A stretch of DNA of 64,000 bases. It comes from VAZQ01 sp034669045. Its GTDB lineage: Bacteria; Pseudomonadota; Alphaproteobacteria; Rhizobiales; Xanthobacteraceae. Shown here piece after piece: positions 26,207-35,012 of this stretch; position 1 is the stretch's first letter, and every line of letters starts with the position of its first letter. Both the position numbers and the translations under genes were made by a program. The notes beneath the pieces were generated by a model that worked only from the letters and a program-made list of their open reading frames with translations, did not search any database and had not been told where the DNA came from. Location: positions 14,272 through 78,271 of the forward strand of contig JAXDOD010000028.1 in assembly GCA_034669045.1 (NCBI GenBank), in the 5' to 3' direction.

Positions 26207-27169
26207 GTGACAATTGAACGTGCAAACGCCCGTGTTGTATCAAAACCATGGGGCATCTCGGATGTGCGTCCTTGGAGCAACGCAGGCCAGGGCGGCGGTT
26301 TGATCGGCGAGATTTGTTATGAGCGACCAGGGATCGCAGCGGATTCTTCGCTGCTGCTTAAGTTGCTGTTCACCAACCAGCCGCTTTCCATTCAAGTTCA
26401 CCCCGATGATGCATTTGCGCATTCGATTGGCTTGCCTAACGGAAAAACCGAGGCTTGGTACATCCTGAGTGCTGCTCCAGATGCAAAGGTCGCGCTCGGT
26501 CTAAAACAGCGCCTGACGCCGCAGCAATTACGTGAGGTCGTCGGCGACGGCTCGTTTTCGGATGCCGTTGAGTGGCAGGCCGTGTCACGCGACGACGTTC
26601 TCTTCGTGCCCGCCGGGACGATTCATGCGATCGGCGCCGGGCTCGTCATTGCCGAAATTCAACAGCGCAGCGACGCGACCTTCCGCCTGTTCGATCATGG
26701 CCGGCCGCGTGAGCTTCACATCGAAAGCGCCATCGCGGTGGCCAACACTGGGCCCTCGGATGTCCAAGTGCCGCCGAGCCGGCTCACCGACGAACGGACA
26801 CTCCTCGTTTCCAGCCCGCACTTTGTGTTTGAACGGATCGATCTCGCGCCGAACTCCGCCTGGCATCTGGAAGCCCATTGCGAGACCTGGTTTCTCGTTC
26901 TCGACGGTGGTGCCCGCGCTGGATCGTTCGACGTTGCCATAGGCGACGCTATTTTCGCGCAGTCGGACCGCCTCGACCTGCACGTCGGCCCGGCCGGTCT
27001 GGCGGGCCTTGCGGCGTACACGGGCGGCGGCCCGGTTGCGCACCTGCTGCAGCCTATCGGACAGCCGAGCGCAGTGGATGCGGGACAGCGACAGGATGCG
27101 CGGCTGTCACCTTTACCCATTCGAGCAAAAGCGCCGCCGACGGACGGGCGCCTGGGAATCGTTCAATGA
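26207..27169 (+). CDS. manA: Class I mannose-6-phosphate isomerase
   Basis: 320 residues of the cupin-type phosphomannose isomerase family. Zinc ligands are in SIQVHPDD and GKTEAWY, with the later His in VPAGTIHAIGAG. It converts mannose-6-phosphate and fructose-6-phosphate, feeding GDP-mannose or mannoside use. The GTG start at 26207 is followed by a normal N terminus (MTIERANARVVSKPWG). Its stop overlaps the glycosyltransferase start by four bases (ATGA). With the next two genes it makes a mannose-linked operon. Confidence 0.9.
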   Translation: MTIERANARVVSKPWGISDVRPWSNAGQGGGLIGEICYERPGIAADSSLLLKLLFTNQPLSIQVHPDDAFAHSIGLPNGKTEAWYILSAAPDAKVALGLKQRLTPQQLREVVGDGSFSDAVEWQAVSRDDVLFVPAGTIHAIGAGLVIAEIQQRSDATFRLFDHGRPRELHIESAIAVANTGPSDVQVPPSRLTDERTLLVSSPHFVFERIDLAPNSAWHLEAHCETWFLVLDGGARAGSFDVAIGDAIFAQSDRLDLHVGPAGLAGLAAYTGGGPVAHLLQPIGQPSAVDAGQRQDARLSPLPIRAKAPPTDGRLGIVQ

Positions 27170-29583
27170 AATCGATCCAGCGTGTGGCATTCATCGGCAA
27201 TCACCTTCCGCGTCGTTGCGGCATCGCGACCTTTACCCACGACCTGCATCGGGCGGTCTCATCGGCGCGCCAGGATCTGGAGACCTGTGTCGTCGCCATG
27301 ACGGACCCCGGTCGCTGCTATGATTATCCGCCTGCGGTGCGCTTCCAGGTCCGCGAGGAAATGATCGACGATTATACGCGGGCAGCCGAACTCCTGAACA
27401 ATGCAGGCTTCGACGTCGTCTCCCTTCAACACGAATACGGAATTTTCGGCGGCGAAGCCGGCGGAAACATCATCGAGCTGCTATCGCGCCTCGAAATGCC
27501 GGTGGTCACGACCCTTCACACGGTCCTCGCCGAACCGAAGCCTATGCAGCGCGAGGTGATGAGTCGGATCATCGATATTTCGGCGAAGATCGTCATCATG
27601 TCGGAAAAAGGTCGCGAATTGCTCCGGACCGTTCATGACGTGCCGGCGCACCAGATTGAAGTCATTCCGCATGGAATTCCCGATTTCCCGTTTCTCGAAA
27701 CGCATTCTGCCAAGGCGGAATTCGGTTTCGGCGGAAAGACGGTCATTCTGACCTTCGGGCTGTTGTCGCCAAACAAGGGCATAGAGATCATGCTCGATGC
27801 GATGCCGAGCATCATCGCATCGTGCCCGAACGCCGTCTATGTCGTTCTCGGCGCGACCCACCCGAATCTCGTGCGCCATCAGGGCGAGGCCTACCGCGAT
27901 AGCTTGACCGCGCGCGTGCGGGAGCTTGGCATCGATGATCACGTCGTCTTCTTCAACCAATTCGTCGACCAGGCCACTCTGCTGAGCTTCATCTCGATGT
28001 GCGACGTCTATGTGACTCCGTATCTCAATGAAGCTCAGATGACATCGGGCACGCTCGCTTTCAGCTTCGGACTGGGAAAGGCAGTCGTCTCGACGCCTTA
28101 TTGGCACGCCAAGGAACTGCTGGGTGATGGACGCGGCATTCTGGTTCCGTTCGGGGACGCCAAAGCTCTGAGCTTCGAGATCGCTGGCCTATTGACGAAC
28201 GATGTCCTGCGTCATGCCATGCGCAAACGCGCCTACGCGGCGAGCCGATCGATGACCTGGATGCAGACGGCCAAGCGCTATCTGAGGGTCTTCGAGACTG
28301 CGAGCGAGAATGCCCGACCTGAAATACTGCTTCCGATCGATGCGGTCGTCTCTGAAAGCAAGAGGCAAGTCATACCGGAGATGCGGATCGGGCATTTCCT
28401 CTCGCTCTGCGATAGCACCGGAATGCTCCAGCATGCGGTCCATTGCGTGCCGGATCGGTCCCATGGCTACTGCGTCGACGATAACGCGCGCGCTCTGTTG
28501 TTCTCAAGCGCACTGTCGAACGCCGGCGAAACCCAATTATCCGAGACGATCACCGCACGCTTTGCGGCGTTCATCCAGCACGCCTGGAACCCCGACACCC
28601 GGCGATTCCGAAATTTCATGAGCTACGACCGGCGCTGGCTGGAAGAGCAGGGCTCCGAAGACAGTCATGGCAGGACGCTCTGGGCGTTGGCCGAATGCGC
28701 GCGCAGCGACGCCGACCCGTCCCGCCGCCGATGGGGTGCGGCGCTCTTCAAGACAGCCCTTCCCGTCATAGAAGAATTCTCGTCGCCCAGGGCTTGGGCC
28801 TTCTCGCTCCTTGGATTGGACGTCTATTGCACGCTGGTTGGCGGAGACGTTCTCGCCAACCGCCTTCGGAGCCTCCTCGCGGACAGGCTGATGGCCCTGC
28901 TGTCTGCGACGGAAAGCGATGAATGGACTTGGTTTGAAGACGTGCTTGCCTATGACAATGCGCGCCTGCCGCAGGCACTGATCCAAACGGGCCTGACGAC
29001 GTCTACGCCGTCCTACGTCGAGGCGGGCCTTCGATCGCTGCGTTGGCTGATGTCGCTCCAGACCACGTCATCGGGAAACTTCAGGCCGGTCGGGACCAAG
29101 AGTTTCGGCCGGATCCGCCAGAAACCGGAGGTGTTTGACCAGCAACCGGTCGAAGCGTCGGCGACCATTTCCGCGTGCCTTGCCGCCTGGCGGGCGGATA
29201 ATGACGGGGAGTGGCGGGCCGGGGCGATGCGTGCGTTCGGCTGGTTTCTGGGCGAAAACGACCTGCACACGACACTGATCGATGCCGATACGGGCAGTTG
29301 TTCGGACGGGCTGCATCCGGATCGACCTAATGAGAACAAGGGCGCAGAATCAGTGCTATCGTATCTTCTCGGTCTTGTGGAGATTCGCGGGTCCAAGCGC
29401 GCTGTCGCGCTAGGTCGAGCGAGACCTGTGTCTAAACCAGTCCCCAGTACCATCAGCACGATTCAAGCTCGAGCAACCCCAGGGAGCCTCTTTGTCCCAA
29501 TCCCAATTCTTAAACCGCCAGAGCTTGTACCTGCGCCCGGATCCGGCCCGGGTCGTCGTCAGGCCCTTCAAGCCCGCGACTGA
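27166..29583 (+). CDS. GT4-type glycosyltransferase fused to an alpha/alpha-toroid domain
   Basis: 805 residues. The first 400 are a GT-B glycosyltransferase: NHLPRRCGIATFTHDL at the N terminus, PHGIPDFPF, FGLLSPNKGIEIML and the nucleotide-sugar motif in LNEAQMTSGTLAFSFGLGKAVV. From about residue 425 the protein is helical with an alpha/alpha-toroid pattern (HGYCVDDNARALL, DSHGRTLWALAECA, DNARLPQALI). Such fusions beside ManA and GH130 proteins are thought to handle beta-mannosides. Start ATG overlaps manA. The last 50 or so residues after VEIRGSKRAVALG are Pro-rich, unlike the family, and run 92 bases into the next gene, so the true end of the ancestral protein may have been earlier. Confidence 0.85.
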   Translation: MKSIQRVAFIGNHLPRRCGIATFTHDLHRAVSSARQDLETCVVAMTDPGRCYDYPPAVRFQVREEMIDDYTRAAELLNNAGFDVVSLQHEYGIFGGEAGGNIIELLSRLEMPVVTTLHTVLAEPKPMQREVMSRIIDISAKIVIMSEKGRELLRTVHDVPAHQIEVIPHGIPDFPFLETHSAKAEFGFGGKTVILTFGLLSPNKGIEIMLDAMPSIIASCPNAVYVVLGATHPNLVRHQGEAYRDSLTARVRELGIDDHVVFFNQFVDQATLLSFISMCDVYVTPYLNEAQMTSGTLAFSFGLGKAVVSTPYWHAKELLGDGRGILVPFGDAKALSFEIAGLLTNDVLRHAMRKRAYAASRSMTWMQTAKRYLRVFETASENARPEILLPIDAVVSESKRQVIPEMRIGHFLSLCDSTGMLQHAVHCVPDRSHGYCVDDNARALLFSSALSNAGETQLSETITARFAAFIQHAWNPDTRRFRNFMSYDRRWLEEQGSEDSHGRTLWALAECARSDADPSRRRWGAALFKTALPVIEEFSSPRAWAFSLLGLDVYCTLVGGDVLANRLRSLLADRLMALLSATESDEWTWFEDVLAYDNARLPQALIQTGLTTSTPSYVEAGLRSLRWLMSLQTTSSGNFRPVGTKSFGRIRQKPEVFDQQPVEASATISACLAAWRADNDGEWRAGAMRAFGWFLGENDLHTTLIDADTGSCSDGLHPDRPNENKGAESVLSYLLGLVEIRGSKRAVALGRARPVSKPVPSTISTIQARATPGSLFVPIPILKPPELVPAPGSGPGRRQALQARD

Positions 29584-30790
29584 GCCCCGGGACCTCAACC
29601 CGACCGACAAGATTCGGGCCAATCACATCGTCGCCAGAGTTCTTCGGCTCGATCCGGAAGCTGCTGACCGGCAGTTGACGGATGTGCTCGAAAATTTCGA
29701 AGGTCGTCACAGGAACCTGCTCGATATCTTCGAGACGCGCGCTGCGGATATGGAAGAGGCGTTGGCGCCGCATGCCGGATTGAATAAGACGCAACGCCGC
29801 CTGATCGGCGCATATTTTCTTCATGAGTACTCGTTCGAGGCGTCGGCCTTGTTCAATCCGAGCATCGTGCGGCACCCTGACCAAACTGGCGCCCCGGAAA
29901 ACGGCTGCCGATTCATCCTGAGTCTTCGCGCCGTCGGCGAAGGGCATATTTCATCGCTGACCTTCCGATCCGGCACCATTGCCGCGGACGGCAGCGTGAC
30001 CGTCGATCCGACCGCGCGTCTTGCCTCGGTTCCTCAAGTCCGAAGCCGGACGTCCAGGCACAACGGCGACGCTGTCGAAGTCATCTTCCGGCCGCACGAA
30101 GACCTGAGCGAACGGGTCATCTTCCCGATCACCGACTCGCAAGCAAACGGCATCGAGGACGCCCGGTTCGTCGAGTTCAACGACGACGGTCGAAAAATTT
30201 TCTACGCCACCTACACGGCCTATAGCGGCAGGTCGATCCGCTCTGAGCTGCTTGAAACGACAGATTTCCAAACGTTCCGGATGACCCCGCTCAGCGGATC
30301 GGCGGCGGGCAATAAGGGCATGGCGCTGTTTCCGCGTAAAATTGACGGTCGCTACGCGATGATCGGCCGCCAGGACAATGAGAACCTCTATCTGATCTAT
30401 TCCGACGACCTTTACACATGGGACGGCGGACAATCCTTCCTTCAGCCCGAGTATCCTTGGGAATTCGTTCAGATTGGCAATTGTGGCGCACCCGTCGAGC
30501 TGGACGACTGTTGGCTGTTGCTGATCCATGGGGTCGGGCCGGTCAGGAAGTATTCGATCGGGGCTGTTCTCCTGGACAAGAAGGATCCCTCAAAAGTTCT
30601 CGCACGCTCGCGCGAGCCCCTGGTTCGCCCGGAGCCCACGGAACGGGAGGGTTACGTGCCCAACGTGGTCTATACCTGCGGCGCCATGCGGCATCGGGAC
30701 CAGATCATCTTGCCTTATGCGGTATCTGACACGTTCTCCAATTTTGCGACGATAAAGATTGCGGCGCTGATGCAGGCCGTTGCGAGCTGA
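29492..30790 (+). CDS. GH130-family beta-mannoside phosphorylase
   Basis: 432 residues of the five-bladed beta-propeller glycoside hydrolase family 130. After a helical N-terminal part, the blades include ALFNPSIVRHPDQ, GIEDARFVEF, NKGMALFPRK and GPVRKYSIGAVLLD. Family members cleave beta-mannosides by phosphate to give mannose-1-phosphate, or by water. The TTG at 29492 has GGGAG a few bases upstream and gives the normal N terminus (SQSQFLNRQSLYLRPDPARV). It overlaps the preceding gene by 92 bases in another frame, an unusually long overlap. Likely works with ManA to use or remodel mannoglycans. Confidence 0.85.
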   Translation: MSQSQFLNRQSLYLRPDPARVVVRPFKPATEPRDLNPTDKIRANHIVARVLRLDPEAADRQLTDVLENFEGRHRNLLDIFETRAADMEEALAPHAGLNKTQRRLIGAYFLHEYSFEASALFNPSIVRHPDQTGAPENGCRFILSLRAVGEGHISSLTFRSGTIAADGSVTVDPTARLASVPQVRSRTSRHNGDAVEVIFRPHEDLSERVIFPITDSQANGIEDARFVEFNDDGRKIFYATYTAYSGRSIRSELLETTDFQTFRMTPLSGSAAGNKGMALFPRKIDGRYAMIGRQDNENLYLIYSDDLYTWDGGQSFLQPEYPWEFVQIGNCGAPVELDDCWLLLIHGVGPVRKYSIGAVLLDKKDPSKVLARSREPLVRPEPTEREGYVPNVVYTCGAMRHRDQIILPYAVSDTFSNFATIKIAALMQAVAS

Positions 30791-31152
30791 TCGAGAGCGC
30801 GCGCGCGCGCAAGTCGGTCCAGTCGTGGCCGCTGCGGGAGTAGACCGTCGCCGTGGCGTGGTGACGATGCGGTCGGGCACGGTAGCCGTCTTGATCTCAT
30901 GCAGCCTGTCATCTGACATAGCCTGTCATCTCATAGAGCCGGTCACCGCCCGGCAGGCGCTCGGTCGCGCCGCCTCGGATCGCAGGGCTTGATCGAGCCG
31001 GGGCATGCCGCCTTTCGTGCGCGTGGCAGGCGTGCGCCACCAGGATCCGCCCGGGTCTTGCGCGACCGCGCCCGCCTCAGGACCGTCGAAGAAATAGTGT
31101 TGGAAAGGCGCTCCTGTGCGCATAACCTCATGCTGATGGTCATGGAAAAAAT
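30791..31152. other. Intergenic stretch with direct repeats
   Basis: 362 bases. AGCCTGTCATCT occurs twice about 19 bases apart (near 30902-30933), and the first bases are an alternating GC tract (GCGCGCGCGC near 30800). A reverse-strand frame of about 60 codons is seen near 31140-30930 but is not supported well enough to call. Confidence 0.45.
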
Positions 31153-32229
31153 ATGGGATCGGGGATGATGATGCGACTGTCGTATCGGGCGCGCGGAATG
31201 GCGGCTTGTCTGATCCTGGCGCTGGCGTCCGCGGGCGCTGCTGCACAGGCGCCCGTGACGTTCGAGGGCAAGACGATTTCAATGCTCATCGACTCCTCGG
31301 TCGGCGGCGGCACCGACCTGACCGCCCGCCTGATCTCGCCGTTCCTGACCAAGTATCTGCCGGGACATCCGACGGTCATTGCCAGGAATATGCCGGGCGC
31401 GGAGGGAACGGTTGCCTTGAACTACTTCGTGCAGCAGGTGGCGCCGGACGGGCTGACGCTGACCACCGGCGGTGGCCCGTCGATCGATCCGATTCGGTAT
31501 CGGGCGCCGCAGTCGCGCTTCGATCCCGGCAAGTTCGAATTCATTGGCGGGATCGGCCGCGGCGGAAGCATGCTGGTCGTCAGCGCGGCGGCCGAGAAGC
31601 GGTTCAATGACCGGGCGATGACACCGGTAGCGATCGGCATTGCAGGCGCGGCGCCGCGATCTGGTCAGCTCATGGCCGCCTGGGGGATCGAGTTTCTCGG
31701 CTGGAATGCCAAATGGATTGCGGGATACCGGTCGACGCAGGCGCTCAATCAAGCGCTCCAGCAGGGCGAGATCGACATGACCGCGACCAGCACGCTGCTT
31801 TCGCTCAAGAGCGGAGTCGAAAGCGGGCAGTTCAAGGTCGTGATTCAATCCGGGGGCCTGCAGAACGGCAAGCGCGTGCCGCGGGCTGAGTTCCCCAAAG
31901 TCCCGATCCTTGCAGATCAATTGGAGGGCAAGGTCACGTCCGAGATCGCTCGGCAGTCATTCGCGACGTGGCAGGCGGTGCTGCTGACAGACAAGTTCTA
32001 CGCGCTCCCGCCGGAAACACCGGAGCCGATCGTCGCCGCCTATCGCGGCGCCTATCGCAAAATCATCGACGATCCGGAATTCACCGCGCGTGGGCTGAAG
32101 TTGAGCGAGGTCTTCGAGCCGATGACCGCCGAGGACGTGAATTCGCTGGTGAAGGACATTGTCGATACGCCGGCGCAGGCGGTGGAGTACGTGAACTCGA
32201 TGCTTCGGCGGCAGGGATTGGGCGGCTGA
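31153..32229 (+). CDS. Bug/TctC-family periplasmic solute-binding protein
   Basis: 358 residues. A signal peptide (ACLILALASAGAAAQA) is followed by the tripartite tricarboxylate transporter (TTT) receptor fold: ISMLIDSSVGGGTDLTARL, PTVIARNMPGAEGTVALNYF and the C-terminal helices. Bug proteins bind carboxylates or aromatic acids for TctAB-type transporters; no TctA or TctB is in the window, as is common for orphan Bug genes. It is a divergent member: the usual DNRPGAG reads ARNMPGAE. Four ATGs occur at 31153, 31165, 31168 and 31171; GGGG at 31161-31164 fits best with 31171. Confidence 0.85.
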   Translation: MGSGMMMRLSYRARGMAACLILALASAGAAAQAPVTFEGKTISMLIDSSVGGGTDLTARLISPFLTKYLPGHPTVIARNMPGAEGTVALNYFVQQVAPDGLTLTTGGGPSIDPIRYRAPQSRFDPGKFEFIGGIGRGGSMLVVSAAAEKRFNDRAMTPVAIGIAGAAPRSGQLMAAWGIEFLGWNAKWIAGYRSTQALNQALQQGEIDMTATSTLLSLKSGVESGQFKVVIQSGGLQNGKRVPRAEFPKVPILADQLEGKVTSEIARQSFATWQAVLLTDKFYALPPETPEPIVAAYRGAYRKIIDDPEFTARGLKLSEVFEPMTAEDVNSLVKDIVDTPAQAVEYVNSMLRRQGLGG

Positions 32230-32311
32230 CGGCTTGCCCCAAGCAGGCAGGATGGCCGCGCCAAAGTGGGCCTCACGGAATAATGCCCAACGAAAGCTGA
32301 TCGAGATAGTC

Positions 32312-32392
32312 GTAGCCCGCATGGAGCGAAGCGGAATGCGGGAACGGTGCATCGACGCGGCCCCGGATTTCGCTGCGCTCCATCCGGGCTAC
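32312..32392. repeat. Intergenic palindromic repeat, family A
   Basis: Begins GTAGCCCGCATGGAGCGAAG and ends as its near-inverse (CGCTCCATCCGGGCTAC), with about 30 bases between the arms. This type is common between genes in Bradyrhizobium-like genomes. It directly precedes a family B repeat. Confidence 0.8.
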
Positions 32393-32401
32393 CGTTGCTA
32401 C

Positions 32402-32495
32402 GTAGGGTGGGCAAAGCGAAGCGTGCCCACGCGTCTCTATGATTGTGGCACGGAAGCCGCGTGGGCACGGCGCTGCGCGCCTTTGCCCACCCTAC
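32402..32495. repeat. Intergenic palindromic repeat, family B, copy 1
   Basis: Outer arms GTAGGGTGGGCAAAG and CTTTGCCCACCCTAC; inner arms GTGCCCACGCG and CGCGTGGGCAC. Seven copies of this double palindrome occur in the window, all between genes. Confidence 0.85.
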
Positions 32496-32510
32496 GCACC
32501 TAGGCTGTCC

Positions 32511-32792
32511 GACGGCGGTTCGTTTGACGCCTCGACGAATGCCATGCGGCCCGCGCATGACAAACTCGAGATTTGCTCGACCGGCCGAGGATCGGGCCGA
32601 GCACCTGCTCGAGCGGGCGAGCAAGTCCGAGGATCGCGCCGAGGATTCGCGTTGCGCGCGAACCCGCCCCGCGGGCCCGCCATCATGCGCGCCGCGCATG
32701 GGGGACGATAGGAATTGTTTCACGTGAAACGAGGCGTCGCGGCCCAACGAAAACCGCCGCCCGGCGGCCCGGACGGCGGTTCGTTTGACGCC
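32511..32792. repeat. 21-bp direct repeats bounding a 240-bp segment
   Basis: The same 21 bases, starting GACGGCGGTTCG and ending TTTGACGCC, occur at 32511-32531 and 32772-32792. The segment between is rich in short CCGAGGATC-like repeats and contains the parS-like palindrome. No gene is supported in it. It could be the trace of an insertion or of a slipped duplication. Confidence 0.6.
32716..32731. promoter_or_regulatory. parS-like ParB-binding site
   Basis: TGTTTCACGTGAAACG matches 15 of 16 bases of the chromosomal parS consensus TGTTTCACGTGAAACA, with a perfect 14-base core palindrome (32717-32730). ParB loads at parS to organise and separate the chromosome near its origin. No parA, parB or origin gene is in the window, so function is inferred from the site alone. 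This is the only such site seen. Confidence 0.6.
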
Positions 32793-32803
32793 CTGGAACG
32801 GGC

Positions 32804-34042
32804 TCAGGCGACGAGGTTGCCGTACTTCTTGAGGTTCTCTTTCTGCTTCTCGTTGCGCGGCGGCAGCTTGAACAGCTTGGCGGCGGTGCCGCCCAGGATG
32901 TTGTGCTTGCCCTTCTCGGAGACGAACGGCAGGTCGGAGATGGTCGACGGCAGGTCGAAGTCCCAGTGCGGATAGTCCGACGAGTACAGGAGCTGCGTCT
33001 CCGCATTGATCATGCGGAAGGTGCATTCCATCGCCTGCATGTCGACGCGCTCCATCGGCTGCGACGAGTAGTACATGTCGCGCATGTAGTCCGACGGCAG
33101 CTTCTTCAGGAGCGGGCACTCCGACGGCCGCAGCATGTATTCGTGGTCGAGCCGCTGCATCAGGAACGGGATCCAGGCCAGGCCGGATTCGATCCAGATC
33201 ACCGGCAGTTTGGGGAACCGCTCGCCCATGCCGTTGACCACCCAGTTGGTCAGGTGCAGCACGTTGTACCAGGTGAAGCCGAGCGCATGCACCGAGATGA
33301 AGCGGTTGCAGCTCTTGTAGATCGGCTCGCCCCAGTTCGGGCCGGAGTGGAACGAGAGCACGAGCCCGCGCTCCTCGATCGCTCGATAGACCTTCATGTA
33401 GGCGTTGTCGTTGACCGCCATGTGCGAGCGCACCGTGGTGACCATGAAGCCGCCGACGTGCTTCCTGTCGCCGAAGGTCTCGACCTGGCGCAGCGCCTCG
33501 TCCGGCGAGTTGAACGGCAGGCTGAGCATCGAATAGAAGCGGTTGTCGGACTCGGGCAATACCTTCTCGGTGAGCCAGCGGTTGTAGGCCCAGCACAGCT
33601 CGTGCTCCATTTCCTTCTGCGGATGCAGGCCGATGTTGAGCATGCCGGTCGGGAACAGGCAGGAATAGTCGACGCTCATCGCGTCCATCCAGCGGTGGCC
33701 GAGCTGCACGTCGCGCAGCGCGCCGGGCTCGGTCTTCTCCGAGCCGCGCATGGGATAGCGCGTCACCCGGCCGCCCATGTCCTGATAGCCGATCTGGGTC
33801 GGCGTGATGCCCTGGCGGTTCTTGGTGCGTCCCGACATGATGAGCTGCCGGAACACTTCGTTTTCCATGAACGGCAGGAATTCGCTGTAGTTCTCGTTCT
33901 CGTAGTGGTGGGCGTCCACGTCGACGATGACCATGTCGTCGAAATTGCGCTGCACCGCCTGCTTCCTCGCATGCGCGAGCAGCCGGCTGGTATTCATTTC
34001 CTCGACCGATACCCGTCGGCCCCGGTCAGCAATGAGATCCAT
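32804..34042 (-). CDS. Amidohydrolase 2-family metal-dependent hydrolase or decarboxylase
   Basis: 412 residues of the ACMSD-type amidohydrolase family. IVDVDAHHYEN near residue 45 carries the first metal ligands; LVLSFHSGPNWG has the next His, and SSDYPHWD the conserved Asp. These enzymes hydrolyse or decarboxylate ring-derived acids. ATG at 34042 has AGGAGA seven bases upstream. It is the last of at least three minus-strand genes (Rieske protein, small helical protein, amidohydrolase), which suggests action on an aromatic or heterocyclic intermediate. Substrate not identified. Confidence 0.85.
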   Translation of the reverse strand: MDLIADRGRRVSVEEMNTSRLLAHARKQAVQRNFDDMVIVDVDAHHYENENYSEFLPFMENEVFRQLIMSGRTKNRQGITPTQIGYQDMGGRVTRYPMRGSEKTEPGALRDVQLGHRWMDAMSVDYSCLFPTGMLNIGLHPQKEMEHELCWAYNRWLTEKVLPESDNRFYSMLSLPFNSPDEALRQVETFGDRKHVGGFMVTTVRSHMAVNDNAYMKVYRAIEERGLVLSFHSGPNWGEPIYKSCNRFISVHALGFTWYNVLHLTNWVVNGMGERFPKLPVIWIESGLAWIPFLMQRLDHEYMLRPSECPLLKKLPSDYMRDMYYSSQPMERVDMQAMECTFRMINAETQLLYSSDYPHWDFDLPSTISDLPFVSEKGKHNILGGTAAKLFKLPPRNEKQKENLKKYGNLVA

Positions 34043-34087
34043 GTTCTGTCTCCTGGCGTCCTGTTGTCGCTCCGACGGTGCTGGCGC

Positions 34088-34495
34088 TCAGCGGCCCGTC
34101 CAACTCTGCCACATGCCGAGCTCGAAGACCGCCAGATTGGCGGCTTTCAAGAGCGCGCTCGTGGTTGTCATGATTTCCGTGGGGCTGACGCTGGTGCGTC
34201 CCTCCAGCGGCAGGAAGTCCTGCCCGGCCTCGACCTGGGTGCCGTAAAGCTTGCACAGGGCCGCCATCAGGGTCTGCACCGCCTGCGGCGTGAGCACGTC
34301 GAGCCGGCCGTCGGCGAGCGCGCGCTCGATCTCGGCGGCAAGCCGGAGCGCGTCCGCCGACGTGCCCGTCGCCACGACCTTAGCCGCCGGTTTCACCGAA
34401 GGCCGCGCCGCCGGCGCAGCCTTGGCGACCGTGGCCTTCGCCACGTCTGCCTTGGCGACCGCGGCCCTGGGGACGACCGCCTTACGCGACGACAT
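34088..34495 (-). CDS. Small helical protein between Rieske and amidohydrolase genes, unknown function
   Basis: 135 residues. The first 45 are Ala/Lys/Pro/Val-rich and probably disordered; the rest is helical (ADALRLAAEIERALADGRLD, VQTLMAALCKLYGTQ, TTTSALLKAANLAVFELGMWQS). The ATG at 34495 is preferred because GGGAG stands 9 bases before it. It overlaps the Rieske gene end by 14 bases and is followed closely by the amidohydrolase, so all three are likely one transcript. I do not recognise the family; it may be a subunit or stabiliser of the neighbouring enzyme. Confidence 0.65.
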   Translation of the reverse strand: MSSRKAVVPRAAVAKADVAKATVAKAAPAARPSVKPAAKVVATGTSADALRLAAEIERALADGRLDVLTPQAVQTLMAALCKLYGTQVEAGQDFLPLEGRTSVSPTEIMTTTSALLKAANLAVFELGMWQSWTGR

Positions 34496-34847
34496 AAAGT
34501 TCATCTCCCTTTTCGACCAGCTTGTATTTGCGAAGCTTCATGCGGCGGTCGGAGACGCACTCGCCGGTCTTCATGTCGTATTCCATGCCGTGCCACGGGC
34601 AGACGAAATGCAATTCCGTGTCGGAGAAGTAGAGGCCGGCCGACGTCTTGTCGGGCCGCAGCCGCTCCTCGACCTTGGCGATGGTCAATCCTTCGCAGGC
34701 CGGCCCGCCCTGGTGGAGGCAGAAATTGCTGTAGGCGAAATACTCGCCCTTTTCCCGGAACACGCCGATTTCGTGCTCGCCGAGGAATACGATCCGGCGC
34801 TCACCGTCCTTCATTTCCGTGGTCTTGGCGACAAATTGCTCAGCCAT
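34482..34847 (-). CDS. Rieske [2Fe-2S] ferredoxin-like protein
   Basis: 121 residues. The cluster ligands are Cys43-x-His45 (FCLHQGGPAC) and Cys83-x-x-His86 (VCPWHGMEYD), spaced 40 residues, longer than the usual 16-20 because of an insertion (KVEERLRPDKTSAGLYFSD). It should carry electrons for an oxygenase or act as a bound subunit. The ATG at 34847 has GGGAGG upstream; a TTG at 34856 is too close to that site. It leads the minus-strand group of Rieske, helical protein and amidohydrolase. No reductase gene is next to it. Confidence 0.88.
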   Translation of the reverse strand: MAEQFVAKTTEMKDGERRIVFLGEHEIGVFREKGEYFAYSNFCLHQGGPACEGLTIAKVEERLRPDKTSAGLYFSDTELHFVCPWHGMEYDMKTGECVSDRRMKLRKYKLVEKGDELYVVA

Positions 34848-35012
34848 ACTCAACAATCCTCCCTTTGATGGCCGGGGCCTCGCTTGCTTGCCATTCTTGC
34901 GGGCGCAGTCCGGTGTCGGCGCAATATGCCTTTTCGCCGGTGCCAGCGCAATCAGCGCGACGGCTCCGGCACGCGCGTTCTCGAATGCCAGACCCGCCGG
35001 GACCGGTGGCGT

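Noticed and set aside
30926..31143. Minus-strand frame of about 60-70 codons including MRTGAPFQHYFFDGPEAG
   Set aside because: Codon third positions are moderately GC-rich and GAGG is near an ATG, but it has no recognisable family, no conserved motif, and its upstream part overlaps the start of a sure gene.
32052..33596. Long minus-strand frame of 514 codons over the parS region
   Set aside because: It reads antisense or out of frame through the amidohydrolase and through the palindromic repeats; high GC alone keeps it open.
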